64,000 bases of DNA from UBA1546 sp049302185. GTDB lineage: Bacteria > Nitrospirota > Thermodesulfovibrionia > Thermodesulfovibrionales > UBA1546. Of this stretch, positions 29,976 to 39,439 are shown in pieces (position 1 is the stretch's first letter; the number at the start of each line of letters is the position of its first letter). The notes below the pieces were generated by a model. It saw only the letters and a program-made list of their open reading frames with translations. It was not told the DNA's origin and ran no database searches. A program made the position numbers and the translations under genes. The stretch covers positions 1 to 64,000 of the forward strand of contig JBAQLV010000032.1 of NCBI GenBank assembly GCA_049302185.1. The letters are read 5' to 3'.

Positions 29976-31436
29976 ATGATAGAACAGAAAATACCTGTAG
30001 GTTTAACATTTGATGATGTGCTTCTTATTCCTGCGAAATCAGATATCCTTCCAATGGACGCTGACATATCTACCAGCCTTACAAAGAAGATAAAAATAAA
30101 TATCCCCCTGCTCAGCGCTGCCATGGATACAGTCACAGAATCAGATCTTGCAATATCAATAGCGCGCGAAGGCGGAATCGGAATAATCCACAGGGCAATG
30201 TCTGCGCAGAGGCAGGCGTCAGAAGTGGACAGGGTAAAGAAATCAGAGAGCGGCATGATAATAGACCCTGTGACAATCTCGCCTGATGAGCCAATCTCAG
30301 AGGCAATGGCTCTGATGGAAAAATACAAGATATCAGGCGTGCCTGTTACAGTAAAAGGAAAACTCGTTGGGATACTCACAAACAGGGACTTAAAATTTGA
30401 GACCGGGTTGAGCAAAAAGGTCTCAGACGTTATGACAAAGAAAAATCTGATAACAGCATCTATAGGAACAGACCTTGAGAAAGCAAAGGCGATTCTTCAC
30501 AAATACAAAATAGAGAAACTGCCGATTGTTGACAGGGATTTCAACCTGAAAGGCCTTATAACAATCAAAGACATCGAGAAGAGAAGAAAGTATCCTCATT
30601 CATGCAAGGATAAGTTAGGAAGATTAAGGGTTGGCGGAGCAATCGGCGTAGGAGAGGATGCCATTTTCAGAGCAAGTCTCCTTGTAAAAGCAGGCGCTGA
30701 TGTGCTTGCAATAGATACAGCTCACGGCCATACAAAGTTGGTCATAGAGGTCTTGAAGAAGGTTAAGAAAAAATTCAACATAGAAGTCATTGTCGGAAAT
30801 GTTGGAACTCAGGAAGGGACGCTGGATTTAATAAAAGCAGGCGCTGATGCAGTCAAGGTTGGAATAGGTCCCGGCTCTATCTGCACAACGAGAATTGTTG
30901 CAGGCGCAGGAGTTCCGCAGATTACAGCGATAATTAACTGCTATTCGGTAGCAAAAAAATACGGAGTCCCCATCATTGCAGACGGAGGCGTAAAATATTC
31001 CGGAGATATAACAAAGGCTCTTGCTGCGGGAGCGCACTCTATTATGATAGGAGGGCTTTTTGCAGGAACAGATGAATCACCGGGCGAAACAATCCTCTAT
31101 CAGGGAAGAAGCTATAAAGTTTACAGGGGAATGGGTTCTCTGGGCGCAATGGAGCAGGGCTCAAAGGACAGATACCAGCAGGCAGGCGTTGAAAGTAAAA
31201 AACTCGTTCCTGAAGGAGTTGAAGGAAGAGTTCCCAATAAAGGGCCTCTCTCACATAGCGTGCATCAGTTAATGGGCGGACTCCGTTCGGGAATGGGCTA
31301 TTGCGGATGCAAAAATCTCAATGAATTAAGGCAGAAGGCAAAGTTCCTCAGGATTACAAACGCAGGGCTAAGGGAAAGCCACGTCCACGATGTCATCATC
31401 ACAAGAGAAGCGCCGAATTACAGAACAGAGTGGTAA
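29976..31436 (+). CDS. guaB: IMP dehydrogenase
   Basis: Oxidises IMP to XMP, the committed step of GMP synthesis. From the ATG at 29976 the product has 486 residues: the barrel start I-P-V-G-L-T-F-D-D-V-L-L-I-P-A, a CBS domain pair at about 93-205, then catalytic Cys in G-P-G-S-I-C-T-T-R-I-V, the I-A-D-G-G-V-K-Y-S-G-D phosphate loop and the mobile flap Y-R-G-M-G-S-L-G-A-M. The upstream in-frame ATG at 29949 overlaps the predicted promoter and lacks a family match. It stands alone, followed by a MITE-like repeat. Confidence 0.96.
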   Translation: MIEQKIPVGLTFDDVLLIPAKSDILPMDADISTSLTKKIKINIPLLSAAMDTVTESDLAISIAREGGIGIIHRAMSAQRQASEVDRVKKSESGMIIDPVTISPDEPISEAMALMEKYKISGVPVTVKGKLVGILTNRDLKFETGLSKKVSDVMTKKNLITASIGTDLEKAKAILHKYKIEKLPIVDRDFNLKGLITIKDIEKRRKYPHSCKDKLGRLRVGGAIGVGEDAIFRASLLVKAGADVLAIDTAHGHTKLVIEVLKKVKKKFNIEVIVGNVGTQEGTLDLIKAGADAVKVGIGPGSICTTRIVAGAGVPQITAIINCYSVAKKYGVPIIADGGVKYSGDITKALAAGAHSIMIGGLFAGTDESPGETILYQGRSYKVYRGMGSLGAMEQGSKDRYQQAGVESKKLVPEGVEGRVPNKGPLSHSVHQLMGGLRSGMGYCGCKNLNELRQKAKFLRITNAGLRESHVHDVIITREAPNYRTEW

Positions 31437-31437
31437 T

Positions 31438-31511
31438 CCGCTGCTTCGTAAACCCCGTTTAGAAAACATGGAGCATCCCTGACGTTAAATGGCAGAGCTT
31501 TCTAACGGGGT
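31438..31511. mobile_element. MITE-like element with ACCCCGTT(T)AGAAA terminal inverted repeats
   Basis: The left end ACCCCGTTTAGAAA (31452-31465) and right end TTTCTAACGGGGT (31499-31511) form near-perfect terminal inverted repeats around about 33 bp. The segment 31438-31480 is almost identical to 52920-52962, and the same ends bound a 98-bp element at 49176-49273. No transposase is encoded. The fold may also end guaB transcription. Confidence 0.65.
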
Positions 31512-31590
31512 AAAGGTTTTGAATCCCATATGCTTGCCGAAACATTTTGTTAAATGTATTGTTTATTTCTGAGGCAATGGGAAGTTATTT

Positions 31591-32019
31591 TCAGTTGCCG
31601 GATTCTTTTAGATATTTCAATATCACATCTTTGAAGGCGTTAAAATCTCCGATATGCTTTTTAATAATTGTCACTACAATTTCAGCATCAACATCTTCAT
31701 ATCTGTGGACAACAATATTCCTGAATTTAATCATCTTATCCATAATTGCATATAACTCCGGCTCAATAATATTGTTTTCAAGCAGGATCTTAAAAGTGTC
31801 GGCATAACTTGTCGGCGGTCTCATGTCCTTATCAGAGATGATGTGATGAGCTATGTCCGCACACGTCTCGATCATCATCTGCAATGTCCTTTCAATAATA
31901 CGCTGAAGTTTCCAGTCGGACTTATAGCTCTGAATTGTTATATCAGAAAACTCCTCAACCTGTTTTTGATACGTCTCAAGTTCTGAAATCTTTCTCAGGA
32001 TAACATTCCTATCAACCAA
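31591..32019 (-). CDS. hepT: HepT-type toxin (type VII TA)
   Basis: HEPN-family toxin, an RNase unless modified. About 142 residues are all-helical, with the Rx4HxY motif R-N-I-V-V-H-R-Y near 105-112, whose tyrosine is adenylylated by MntA in characterised systems. I take the TTG at 32017-32019 (V-D-R-N-V-I-L-R-K-I-S-E-L as mature start), with AAGGAG 8 bp upstream. A TTG at 32037 would add six unlikely residues. It overlaps the mntA stop by 8 bp, the usual antidote-first order. Confidence 0.85.
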   Translation of the reverse strand: MVDRNVILRKISELETYQKQVEEFSDITIQSYKSDWKLQRIIERTLQMMIETCADIAHHIISDKDMRPPTSYADTFKILLENNIIEPELYAIMDKMIKFRNIVVHRYEDVDAEIVVTIIKKHIGDFNAFKDVILKYLKESGN

Positions 32020-32434
32020 TCCCGTATCTCCTTGCAAAAAAGGCGTCTTCTTTCAGCTTGAAATCAAAAAATTCCCTTAATGTTACTGATTCGTATATAT
32101 GACGCCTGAATGGTTCCTTGTCAATAAGAAGTTTTTTGTTCTGAAGTATTCTGCCGGCAATGCTGAGAGACACGGTATTAAGTATCACAAGGTCAAGTTC
32201 TGATGTCCCAAGGGCGTTTGAAAGCCTGTCAAAAAGCTGGAGCTTATAGCCTGCGAGATTGCCGGTATCTTTCAAGTAGACTGCGATATCTATATCAGAA
32301 AGGTCTTTTACCTCTCCTTTGGTTAAACCGCCAAACAGATATGCAAACACAATATTGTCATCTTGAAGAAGGACATTCTTCAAATTCTGAATTTTTGATA
32401 AGATATTTTTGGGCAGCTTTTCATACTTTATCAT
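32012..32434 (-). CDS. mntA: MntA-type nucleotidyltransferase antitoxin (type VII TA)
   Basis: Minimal nucleotidyltransferase of 140 residues. The active-site pattern is G-G-L-T-K-G-E-V-K-D-L-S-D-I-D-I-A-V (about 34-51). The two aspartates of D-I-D are kept, while the usual G-S is G-G. Later come L-D-L-V-I-L-N and a C-terminal helical tail (R-R-H-I-Y-E-S-V-T-L-R-E-F-F-D-F) typical of MntA. These enzymes inactivate HepT by transferring AMP to its tyrosine. It heads the pair and is 56 bp from ychF. Confidence 0.87.
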   Translation of the reverse strand: MIKYEKLPKNILSKIQNLKNVLLQDDNIVFAYLFGGLTKGEVKDLSDIDIAVYLKDTGNLAGYKLQLFDRLSNALGTSELDLVILNTVSLSIAGRILQNKKLLIDKEPFRRHIYESVTLREFFDFKLKEDAFFARRYGIG

Positions 32435-32490
32435 GCCTAATTATCACATAAGGCAGTAAAGCAGTCAATGAAAATGAATTGAAATTGCCA

Positions 32491-33576
32491 TCACACATTA
32501 AACCTGAAATTGATTATATCCCCGTCTTTTACTTCGTAAGTTTTACCTTCAAGCCTCAGAAGCCCTTTTTCACGCGCGGCAGACATGCTGCCGTGTGATA
32601 TGAAATCATCAAATGATACAACCTCTGCTCTTATGAATCCGCGCTCAATGTCAGAATGAATTTTTCCTGCCGCCTTCTGCGCATCTGTGCCTTTCTTTAT
32701 TGTCCATGCCCTGACCTCATCCTCTCCTACGGTAAGAAATGATATAAGGCCGAGGAGGTCGTACGAAACATGGATTAATCTGTTCAAGGCAGGCTCATGG
32801 ATACCGAGGTCATCAAGAAATGCCTCTGCCTCTTCCGGAGACAACTGCGCAATCTCCATCTCAATCTTGCCGCAGAGGGTTAATACTTTTACCTGTTTGC
32901 CTTTGAAAAATTTCTGAAGTTCAGAAGTCGTGCCGGCAGTCTTTTCAGAATTCAAATCTTTTTCCGAAACATTTAAAACAATAACCACAGGCTTTATTGA
33001 CATGAACTGGAGATTCCTCATTGTCTTCTGTTCTTCCTCTGAAAATTCAATATCCCTGAGAGGCATTTCCTTTTCAAGAACCTCTTTGCACTTAACAAGA
33101 ACTTTCTTTTCTGTCTCATCAGGCTTCTTGCCTCTCTTTTTCCCCTGCTCCATCCTCTCAAGCCTTTTTTCAACAAGTTCAATATCTCCGAAAATCATCT
33201 CAAGCTCTACAGTCTCAGCATCACGGACAGGGTTTACATTTCCCATCGGATGGACTATGGATTCATCCTCAAAGCCCCTGATGACATGGACTACAGCATC
33301 AACGTCCTTTATGAGGTCAGATACTTTTCTGTTCTGCTCAATATCGCCTTTTGTAATGCCTATATAATCAACATATTCTACTGTTGCATATGTCGTCTTC
33401 TTCGGCTTATAAATCGCTGCCAGTTTTTCAATCCTTGAATCAGGGACTTTTACGACGCCGAGATGAGGTTCTGCCGTGAGAGTGGGATATATTGTCGTCT
33501 CAAGGTTTAAGCCTGTCAGGGCATTAAATATTGTTGTCTTTCCTGAATTCGCAAGTCCGGTAACAGCTATCTTCAT
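32491..33576 (-). CDS. ychF: Redox-regulated ribosome-associated ATPase YchF
   Basis: Obg-family P-loop protein that prefers ATP. The 361 residues start with G1 G-L-A-N-S-G-K-T-T (7-15) and Y-P-T-L-T-A-E-P-H. In place of the GTP-specifying N-K-x-D the G4 is V-L-N-V-S-E-K-D (N-x-x-E), the YchF trait. A coiled-coil insertion (V-E-K-R-L-E-R-M-E) and a C-terminal TGS domain (E-V-K-D-G-D-I-I-N-F-R-F) follow. It lies 31 bp after ruvB on the same strand. Confidence 0.95.
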   Translation of the reverse strand: MKIAVTGLANSGKTTIFNALTGLNLETTIYPTLTAEPHLGVVKVPDSRIEKLAAIYKPKKTTYATVEYVDYIGITKGDIEQNRKVSDLIKDVDAVVHVIRGFEDESIVHPMGNVNPVRDAETVELEMIFGDIELVEKRLERMEQGKKRGKKPDETEKKVLVKCKEVLEKEMPLRDIEFSEEEQKTMRNLQFMSIKPVVIVLNVSEKDLNSEKTAGTTSELQKFFKGKQVKVLTLCGKIEMEIAQLSPEEAEAFLDDLGIHEPALNRLIHVSYDLLGLISFLTVGEDEVRAWTIKKGTDAQKAAGKIHSDIERGFIRAEVVSFDDFISHGSMSAAREKGLLRLEGKTYEVKDGDIINFRFNV

Positions 33577-33607
33577 CCGATTTCCTTTCTCATAGGGGAG
33601 TTGCTTC

Positions 33608-34660
33608 TTAGAAAAGCCCCTTAGGTATGTTTATCCCGAGATGCTGGTATGCATGCTTTGTGGCAAATCTGCCTCTGGGAGTCCTTTCAAGAAAACCTTC
33701 CTGAAGGAGATAAGGCTCATAGACATCTTCTATTGTCTCTTTGTCCTCTCTCAATGCTGCTGAAAGAGTATCCACGCCGACTGGCCCGCCGCTGAATTTC
33801 TCTATAATTGTAGAGAGGAGTTTCCTGTCTATGTCATCAAGGCCCTTTTCATCAACATCAAGGGCAAGAAGAGAGTCTTTTGTTATCTTCATATCAATTG
33901 CGCCGTCTCCTTTCACCTGCGCAAAATCCCTTATCCTTCTGAGAAGCCTGTTTGCAATCCTTGGAGTGCCTCTTGAGCGCAGTGCAATCTCAAGTGCGGC
34001 ATCATCCTTAATCTCTATGCCGATAATCCCTGAAGACCTCAGCACGATTTTTTTAAGTTCAGAGTGCCCATAAAATTCAAGCCTGTTTATTACTCCGAAT
34101 CTGTCTCGTAAGGGAGATGTGAGAAGCCCTGTCCTTGTTGTTGCTCCTATCAAGGTAAACCTTGGCAGGCTTAACTTCAGTGTCCTTGCATTAGGCCCCT
34201 GCCCTATAATTATGTCAAGCTGATAATCCTCCATCGCGGGATAAAGAACCTCCTCCACTATCCTCGGGAGCCGGTGTATCTCGTCTATGAAGAGGATGTC
34301 AAAGTCTGACAGGTTTGTAAGTATTGCAGCGAGGTCTCCCTGCCTTTCAAGCACAGGCCCCGATGTTGACCTTATATTTACCTTAAGCTCATTTGCGATT
34401 ATCGTTGCAAGGGTCGTCTTTCCAAGCCCCGGAGGCCCGCAGAAAAGGACATGGTCTAAAGGCTCATTCCTCTGCCTTGCAGCAGTGATGAATACTCCGA
34501 GATTTTCTTTTATCTTTTCCTGCCCTACAAAATCGCTGAATGCCTTTGGCCGCAGATTAAGCTCATAGGTTAAGTCTTCCTCTTTTATGACTCCGAGCTG
34601 CTCGGAGTCAGGCTGGTCGCCTCGGGCGACTCGCTGAGGTGAGTCATCTTTACGTATCAT
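33608..34660 (-). CDS. ruvB: Holliday junction helicase RuvB
   Basis: Motor of the RuvAB branch-migration complex. The 350 residues carry L-R-P-K-A-F-S-D-F-V-G-Q-E-K, Walker A C-G-P-P-G-L-G-K-T-T, Walker B L-F-I-D-E-I-H-R-L, sensor 1 G-A-T-T-R, and the winged helix E-D-V-Y-E-P-Y-L-L-Q-E-G-F-L-E-R-T-P-R-G-R. The first 20 or so residues (R-K-D-D-S-P-Q-R-V-A-R-G-D-Q-P-D-S-E-Q-L-G) are translation of a G/C-rich repeat at 34589-34646, an N-terminal extension absent from the family. It follows ruvA by 35 bp. Confidence 0.96.
   Translation of the reverse strand: MIRKDDSPQRVARGDQPDSEQLGVIKEEDLTYELNLRPKAFSDFVGQEKIKENLGVFITAARQRNEPLDHVLFCGPPGLGKTTLATIIANELKVNIRSTSGPVLERQGDLAAILTNLSDFDILFIDEIHRLPRIVEEVLYPAMEDYQLDIIIGQGPNARTLKLSLPRFTLIGATTRTGLLTSPLRDRFGVINRLEFYGHSELKKIVLRSSGIIGIEIKDDAALEIALRSRGTPRIANRLLRRIRDFAQVKGDGAIDMKITKDSLLALDVDEKGLDDIDRKLLSTIIEKFSGGPVGVDTLSAALREDKETIEDVYEPYLLQEGFLERTPRGRFATKHAYQHLGINIPKGLF
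34589..34646. repeat. SPRR-type repeat at the 5' end of ruvB
   Basis: A perfect 10-bp palindrome GACTCCGAGC-T-GCTCGGAGTC (34589-34609), then GGGCGACTCGCTGAGG, the core shared with 2728-2738 and 4847-4862. It is translated as the N-terminal extension of RuvB. Confidence 0.75.
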
Positions 34661-34695
34661 AAAATTAATCCCATGTTCTTAATTTTAATTCTCCT

Positions 34696-35274
34696 CTATG
34701 TCTGCTCGCTGCCTGTCAGATATTTTAAAGATTCTTTTAGCAAAGTTTCTATATCCTTATATCCTTTTTTATAAGCCATCTCCAGCGACTCTATCGCCTC
34801 TGATTTTTTATACCCGAGATTAACGAGTGCTGAAAGCGTATCTTCAAAAAGCCTGTCTCTGGATTTCTCTGCCCGGGGGAGCTTTTCCCTCAGTTCAAGT
34901 ATTAACCTGTGCGCTGTTTTCTTGCCAAGCCCGGGTATCCGGCATAAGAGCGCAACATCCTCTTTTTCCATTGCATGCATAAAATCATCATGTGATATTC
35001 CTGAGAGTATGTTTAACGCCATCTTCGGGCCTATGCCTGTTACGCCGAGAAGGGTTGTGAATATTTTCTTCTCATCCTCGGTGGTAAATCCGTATAGCTG
35101 GAGTGCGTCTTCACGCACATGAGTATAGATATTCAGAAAAACAGCGCTGCCTTCTTCCGGAAGATTTGAGAGTATGCTTGAAGGGACATTTACCTGATAA
35201 CCCACACCGCCGGCTTCTACGATGACATTATCGGGCCTTCTTGAAATAAGCTTTCCTCTTAATGAACCAATCAT
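34696..35274 (-). CDS. ruvA: Holliday junction DNA-binding protein RuvA
   Basis: Tetrameric junction-binding subunit. The 192 residues contain the OB-fold start M-I-G-S-L-R-G-K-L, two HhH motifs (L-L-G-V-T-G-I-G-P-K-M-A and L-C-R-I-P-G-L-G-K-K-T-A-H-R-L) and the C-terminal RuvB-binding domain (A-L-V-N-L-G-Y-K-K-S-E-A). It overlaps smc by one base, an unusual smc-ruvA-ruvB-ychF order that still groups chromosome maintenance genes. Confidence 0.96.
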   Translation of the reverse strand: MIGSLRGKLISRRPDNVIVEAGGVGYQVNVPSSILSNLPEEGSAVFLNIYTHVREDALQLYGFTTEDEKKIFTTLLGVTGIGPKMALNILSGISHDDFMHAMEKEDVALLCRIPGLGKKTAHRLILELREKLPRAEKSRDRLFEDTLSALVNLGYKKSEAIESLEMAYKKGYKDIETLLKESLKYLTGSEQT

Positions 35275-38200
35275 TATGCCTCTGCAAGCTGCATTGAGAT
35301 GACCTTTGACACTCCCGGCTCTTCCATTGTTATCCCGTAGATGTAGTCAGATGACTCCATAGTCACCCTGTTATGTGTTATTACTATAAACTGAATGTCC
35401 TTTGAAAGTCCTCTTAGCATCTTAGTAAATCTTCCGGTATTGGAGTCGTCCAGCGGCGAATCCGCCTCATCAAGGATACAGAGCGGAGTCGGCTTTATGA
35501 GGAAGCTTGCAAATAAAATAGACAGCGCAGTCAGCGCCTTTTCTCCGCCTGAAAGAAGGCTTATGTTCTGCAATTTTTTGCCGGGAGGCTGTGCAATTAT
35601 ATCTATTCCAGTTTCAAGAATATTATTTTCATCTGTAAGGATGAGTTCTGCCCTTCCGCCTTCAAAGAGTGAGATGAAGACCTCAGAGAATTTTACCTTT
35701 AGCGCCTCAAATGCCTCTCTGAGTTTTTTCCTTGTTGTGCTGTTTATCTTTGTTATCGCCTCTTCAAGTTCGGCAATTGACCTGCTAAGGTCATCCTGCT
35801 GTTTTGAAAGAAACTCATACCTTGTTGTTAATTCTTCATATTCTTCAAGTGTGCCGAGGTTCACAGGCCCGAGTTCCTGTATCTTTTCCTTAAGTTCAGC
35901 CAGCCGATCTTCATCTTCAGGCAAAAGCGGTTCTGTTTCAAGCAAATCTATTTCTGTCCCGTAATTCTGTCTTATATTTTCAGTGAGGTTTTCAATCTTC
36001 AGCCTGTGCTCTGCTCTCTCTACATCAAGCCTTGAGACTTTAGATGTGAGAGCATCTATCTCATGCCTGAGCGCCTTGACCGCCTGCTCATATGAGAGCA
36101 TCTGCTGGTTTTCCTGCTCAAGCGCCTCTTTCCTCGCAGATATGTCCTCCCTAAGCCTGTCCGCATTTAAAACCATACCCTTTACCTTCTCTTCGTTTTC
36201 GACTGATTCTGCCTCTCTCTGTGAGATGCGCTCCTCAACAGACTTTATTTCGCCATTCAAAGAATTGTCTTTCTGCGACAGTTCTTCCAGAGCATTGCCA
36301 GTTGTTTCTATCTCTTTCTGTACCGCCTCTATCTTTTCTTTATGAGCGGTTATTGACAGCCTGAGGTCTGTTATATGCGAGCGATCTTCTTCATACCTCA
36401 TCTTCTTCTGGATTATCTCTTCCAAAAGGTCTGCCATATCTTTTTCTATGGCGCTCTTTTCTGTTTCTCCTGCATTTATTGCTTTTTCCTTTTCGGTTAT
36501 CATGTTTTTGAGCGATTCTTTTTCCCTGATAATCTCTTCAACCTCTATTGAAAGATAGGCAAGTTTCCTGTCTGTCCTCTCTTTTTCTTCCTGATAGTTT
36601 GCGGAGGTAAACTTGGAAAGAGACATCTCTTTTTCTGCATTAACTACCGCAGTCTCAATATCCCTAATGCCTGATTCCTTCTCTGAAAGTTCCTGCTGAA
36701 GCCTGTTGATGTCTTCCTGCAGCATGGATATTGAATCTGTTTTCTGCCCTATTAACTCTTCAATCTCCCTTAACTCTCTCTTCCTCTTTAAAACGCCTCT
36801 GCCTTCTCCGCCTATGACTGCGCCCGAAGGCTCAACAATCTCACCGTCAAGAGTTACAAAAACTGTTGAATGTTGAATGTTGAATGTTGAATGAAGTTCA
36901 AGGGCTGTCTTCAGGTCTTTTACAATGAAAATGTTTCTTAGAAGATTTTTTGCTATGCCTGCAAACTCTGCATCCACCCTTACAAAATCCAATGCCCTTC
37001 CGATTATGCCTGCAGGGACGTCAGACGACTCATCCGTTATTCTGGAATCAAGAGGGATGAAAGACATCCTGCCCATGCCCTTTGATTTCAATGTGGAAAT
37101 GGCAATCTCAATGTCAGCGAGGGATTTGAGTATGAACGAATTTATTTTTTCTGAGAGGGCGTTTTCAACCGCCTTTTCATATTCAGGTTCAACATTGAGT
37201 ATATCTGACAGCGAAGAGACAATATGGAGATTAGGCCCGTCCTGGAGTATTTCACGGGTAGGCGCGTCAAGGACAAGTTCCTTCAGAGATCCCATGCGGG
37301 ATATGTTTGATGCAAGGTCTTCTTTTGTTTTTGACAGCTCATCCCTGAGATGTTCAATCTTCTCCCTCTGAGAAGCGGCCTCTGATGTATAGACACTCTT
37401 CTTTTCACTGAGCAGAAGGACCTCGGCGTTTTTGTCTCTGAGCGAACCCTCCACGTCCCTGATTGATAAATCAATCTCGCCTAAAACTTTCTTTGAATCC
37501 TCGGCGTCTTTTATCAGCGAAACTTCTTTGCGCTCCAGCGCCTCAAGAGCCGCCTGCATTCTGCCTGTCTCGTTTCTGAGAGCGCTCAGTTCCTCTGATG
37601 CGCTGAATACATTTCTCCGCTTTGAATCTACAGAGCTTTCTTTTCCCGAGAGTTCGTTTTCCACCGACTCAATAAGCTCATTTTTCAGCCTTAGCTCTTC
37701 CTTAAGCCCTTCCATATCACCGGAAAGCCTTGCGTCTGTTCCGTTCAGTTCGCCAAGTTTTTCAGACAACTCTTTTTTCTTGGTTTCGAACTCTTCTCTC
37801 TGAGCAAAGAGTTTTGCCAGATATTCTTTCAGGTTGTCCCTGTCCGTATTAAGCACGGCAATTGCCATTTCGGTTTCCGCTATCGCCTTCTCCGCATCTC
37901 TGAATTCCTGCTGTATTACCTCAAGGGATTTTTCTTTTTCAAAGATGCCAAGCCGATTTGTTTCTGAAATGTTTTCAATCTTTGTGAGTTCAGCCTTCTT
38001 CATGGCCTCGTTCTCTTTAAGGGCAGTGTATTCTGCAAGTATCCTTTCCAGAGATTCTCTTAGCGTCTGATAATCTCTCTTTGCAATCTTGAGTTCTATT
38101 GTCCTCATCTCTGCCGAGAGTTTTTTATACCGCTCAGCCTTTTTGGCCTGTCTGTCAAGCGCATTTATCTGTCTTTTTACCTCTAAAACAATATCGTTTA

Positions 38201-38783
38201 TCCTCTGCAGGTTTAATCTTGATGCCTCAAGTTTATTCTGAGCCTCTGTCTTCCTGACTTTGTATTTCATCACGCCGGCGACTTCCTCTATGATGAACCT
38301 TCTGTCCTGTGGTTTGGAATTAAGTACCGCTGCTATCCTGTCCTGTTCAAGTATTGAATAGCTCTTAACTTCAAGCCCCGTGTCAAGGAACAGGTCTTTT
38401 ATGTCCTTAAGCCTGCATACGGATTTGTTTGCCATATACTCGCTCTCGCCGGATCTGTAGAGCCTTCTTGTCACGGATGTGAAGTTCTGGGGGTCATTGC
38501 CATTGTCCTGCGTGGGGTCTCCCATGCCTGATACAACAAGCGTTACCTCTGCCATCCCTTTGGGTTTTTTTGTTGAAGAGCCGTTGAATATCACTTCCTC
38601 CATCTTTTCACCCCTCAGGCTCTTTGCGCTTTGCTCGCCTAATGCCCATCGGAATGCATCCACTATATTGCTCTTTCCGCAGCCGTTGGGCCCGACTATG
38701 CACGTAATCCCGGGATGGAGATTAAACGCAGTTCTTTCGGAGAAAGACTTAAAACCTATGAGTTCGATTTTTTCTATACGCAT
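35274..38783 (-). CDS. smc: Chromosome segregation ATPase SMC
   Basis: Condensin subunit that extrudes DNA loops. The 1169 residues have Walker A G-P-N-G-C-G-K-S-N (32-40), two long coiled coils (about 165-500 and 660-1010), a globular hinge between them, the ABC signature L-L-S-G-G-E-K-A-L (from 1076) and Walker B C-I-L-D-E-A-D (about 1102-1108). The hinge contains S-T-F-N-I-Q-H-S-T-V, encoded by four TGTTGAA heptamers (36864-36891). It is the first gene of the smc-ruvAB-ychF run. A weak intergenic gap of 93 bp lies upstream. Confidence 0.96.
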   Translation of the reverse strand: MRIEKIELIGFKSFSERTAFNLHPGITCIVGPNGCGKSNIVDAFRWALGEQSAKSLRGEKMEEVIFNGSSTKKPKGMAEVTLVVSGMGDPTQDNGNDPQNFTSVTRRLYRSGESEYMANKSVCRLKDIKDLFLDTGLEVKSYSILEQDRIAAVLNSKPQDRRFIIEEVAGVMKYKVRKTEAQNKLEASRLNLQRINDIVLEVKRQINALDRQAKKAERYKKLSAEMRTIELKIAKRDYQTLRESLERILAEYTALKENEAMKKAELTKIENISETNRLGIFEKEKSLEVIQQEFRDAEKAIAETEMAIAVLNTDRDNLKEYLAKLFAQREEFETKKKELSEKLGELNGTDARLSGDMEGLKEELRLKNELIESVENELSGKESSVDSKRRNVFSASEELSALRNETGRMQAALEALERKEVSLIKDAEDSKKVLGEIDLSIRDVEGSLRDKNAEVLLLSEKKSVYTSEAASQREKIEHLRDELSKTKEDLASNISRMGSLKELVLDAPTREILQDGPNLHIVSSLSDILNVEPEYEKAVENALSEKINSFILKSLADIEIAISTLKSKGMGRMSFIPLDSRITDESSDVPAGIIGRALDFVRVDAEFAGIAKNLLRNIFIVKDLKTALELHSTFNIQHSTVFVTLDGEIVEPSGAVIGGEGRGVLKRKRELREIEELIGQKTDSISMLQEDINRLQQELSEKESGIRDIETAVVNAEKEMSLSKFTSANYQEEKERTDRKLAYLSIEVEEIIREKESLKNMITEKEKAINAGETEKSAIEKDMADLLEEIIQKKMRYEEDRSHITDLRLSITAHKEKIEAVQKEIETTGNALEELSQKDNSLNGEIKSVEERISQREAESVENEEKVKGMVLNADRLREDISARKEALEQENQQMLSYEQAVKALRHEIDALTSKVSRLDVERAEHRLKIENLTENIRQNYGTEIDLLETEPLLPEDEDRLAELKEKIQELGPVNLGTLEEYEELTTRYEFLSKQQDDLSRSIAELEEAITKINSTTRKKLREAFEALKVKFSEVFISLFEGGRAELILTDENNILETGIDIIAQPPGKKLQNISLLSGGEKALTALSILFASFLIKPTPLCILDEADSPLDDSNTGRFTKMLRGLSKDIQFIVITHNRVTMESSDYIYGITMEEPGVSKVISMQLAEA
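36864..36891. repeat. TGTTGAA heptamer x4 inside the smc hinge
   Basis: Four perfect tandem copies in a coding region. They add an H-S-T-F-N-I-Q-H-S-T-type peptide without breaking the frame. Confidence 0.9.
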
Positions 38784-38876
38784 AAGAAAAATTAGGAGCG
38801 AGTTTCATGTAGTATAACCTAAGAATATGTTCCTGACAAGCCTATTATTTTGAGCGGCAAATTTAAAATAAGACTG

Positions 38877-39272
38877 TTATTTCTTTGTTTCAGAGACAGG
38901 CGGCTTTTCTGCATCGGGAACCTTTTCCATCGATGGTTTTTCTGCCTCTTCGGCTTTAGCCTCAGGCGTTTTCTTTATCAGCCCGGCTTTCTCAAGCGAA
39001 AACTCAGGGTCAAGCAGGTATGCCTCTTTAAAGTATTCATTCGCCTCTTCAAATTTTCCGAGCTTATAAAGCGAATAGCCAAGCAGGTAATAGCCTGACG
39101 GGGTTGGATTCTTTTGCGCCTGCTCTTTAAAAAGCTCAACAGCCTCTTTGAATTTTTTGCTGTTGTAATATTTAAGAGCCTCTGCGAATTCCGAGTTTTC
39201 TGCCGCAAAAGTTGTGTCATACACTGCAGATAAGGTAAAAACCATAAGGACGATAAAAATAAGCTTTTTCAT
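38877..39272 (-). CDS. Small exported TPR protein
   Basis: From the ATG at 39270-39272 (ribosome site GAGGAG upstream) the product has 131 residues: a signal peptide (K-K-L-I-F-I-V-L-M-V-F-T-L-S-A-V-Y-D-T-T-F-A-A), two TPR units (E-A-L-K-Y-Y-N-S-K-K-F-K-E-A-V-E-L-F-K and G-Y-Y-L-L-G-Y-S-L-Y-K-L-G-K-F-E-E-A), and a Pro/Glu/Lys/Ala-rich disordered tail. It is probably periplasmic. The function is unknown and it stands alone on this strand. Confidence 0.8.
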   Translation of the reverse strand: MKKLIFIVLMVFTLSAVYDTTFAAENSEFAEALKYYNSKKFKEAVELFKEQAQKNPTPSGYYLLGYSLYKLGKFEEANEYFKEAYLLDPEFSLEKAGLIKKTPEAKAEEAEKPSMEKVPDAEKPPVSETKK

Positions 39273-39439
39273 AAGCGTCTCCTCACCCAATAAAACATTT
39301 TAAATTATATCAGCATAAGCAGTTATCCTGCATCCCGCCTGTTTCACTGTGTCTCAGCAATAGGATAATCCCGGTTGTAAAATTTTTCAAGCTATATTCT
39401 GCTTAATCCACATTCCCTGTCTGTGCAGAGAAGAATCGC

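Noticed and set aside
35395..38070. Several long plus-strand open frames opposite smc
   Set aside because: Serine-rich shadows of the Glu/Lys-rich coiled coil, with no start signals or motifs.
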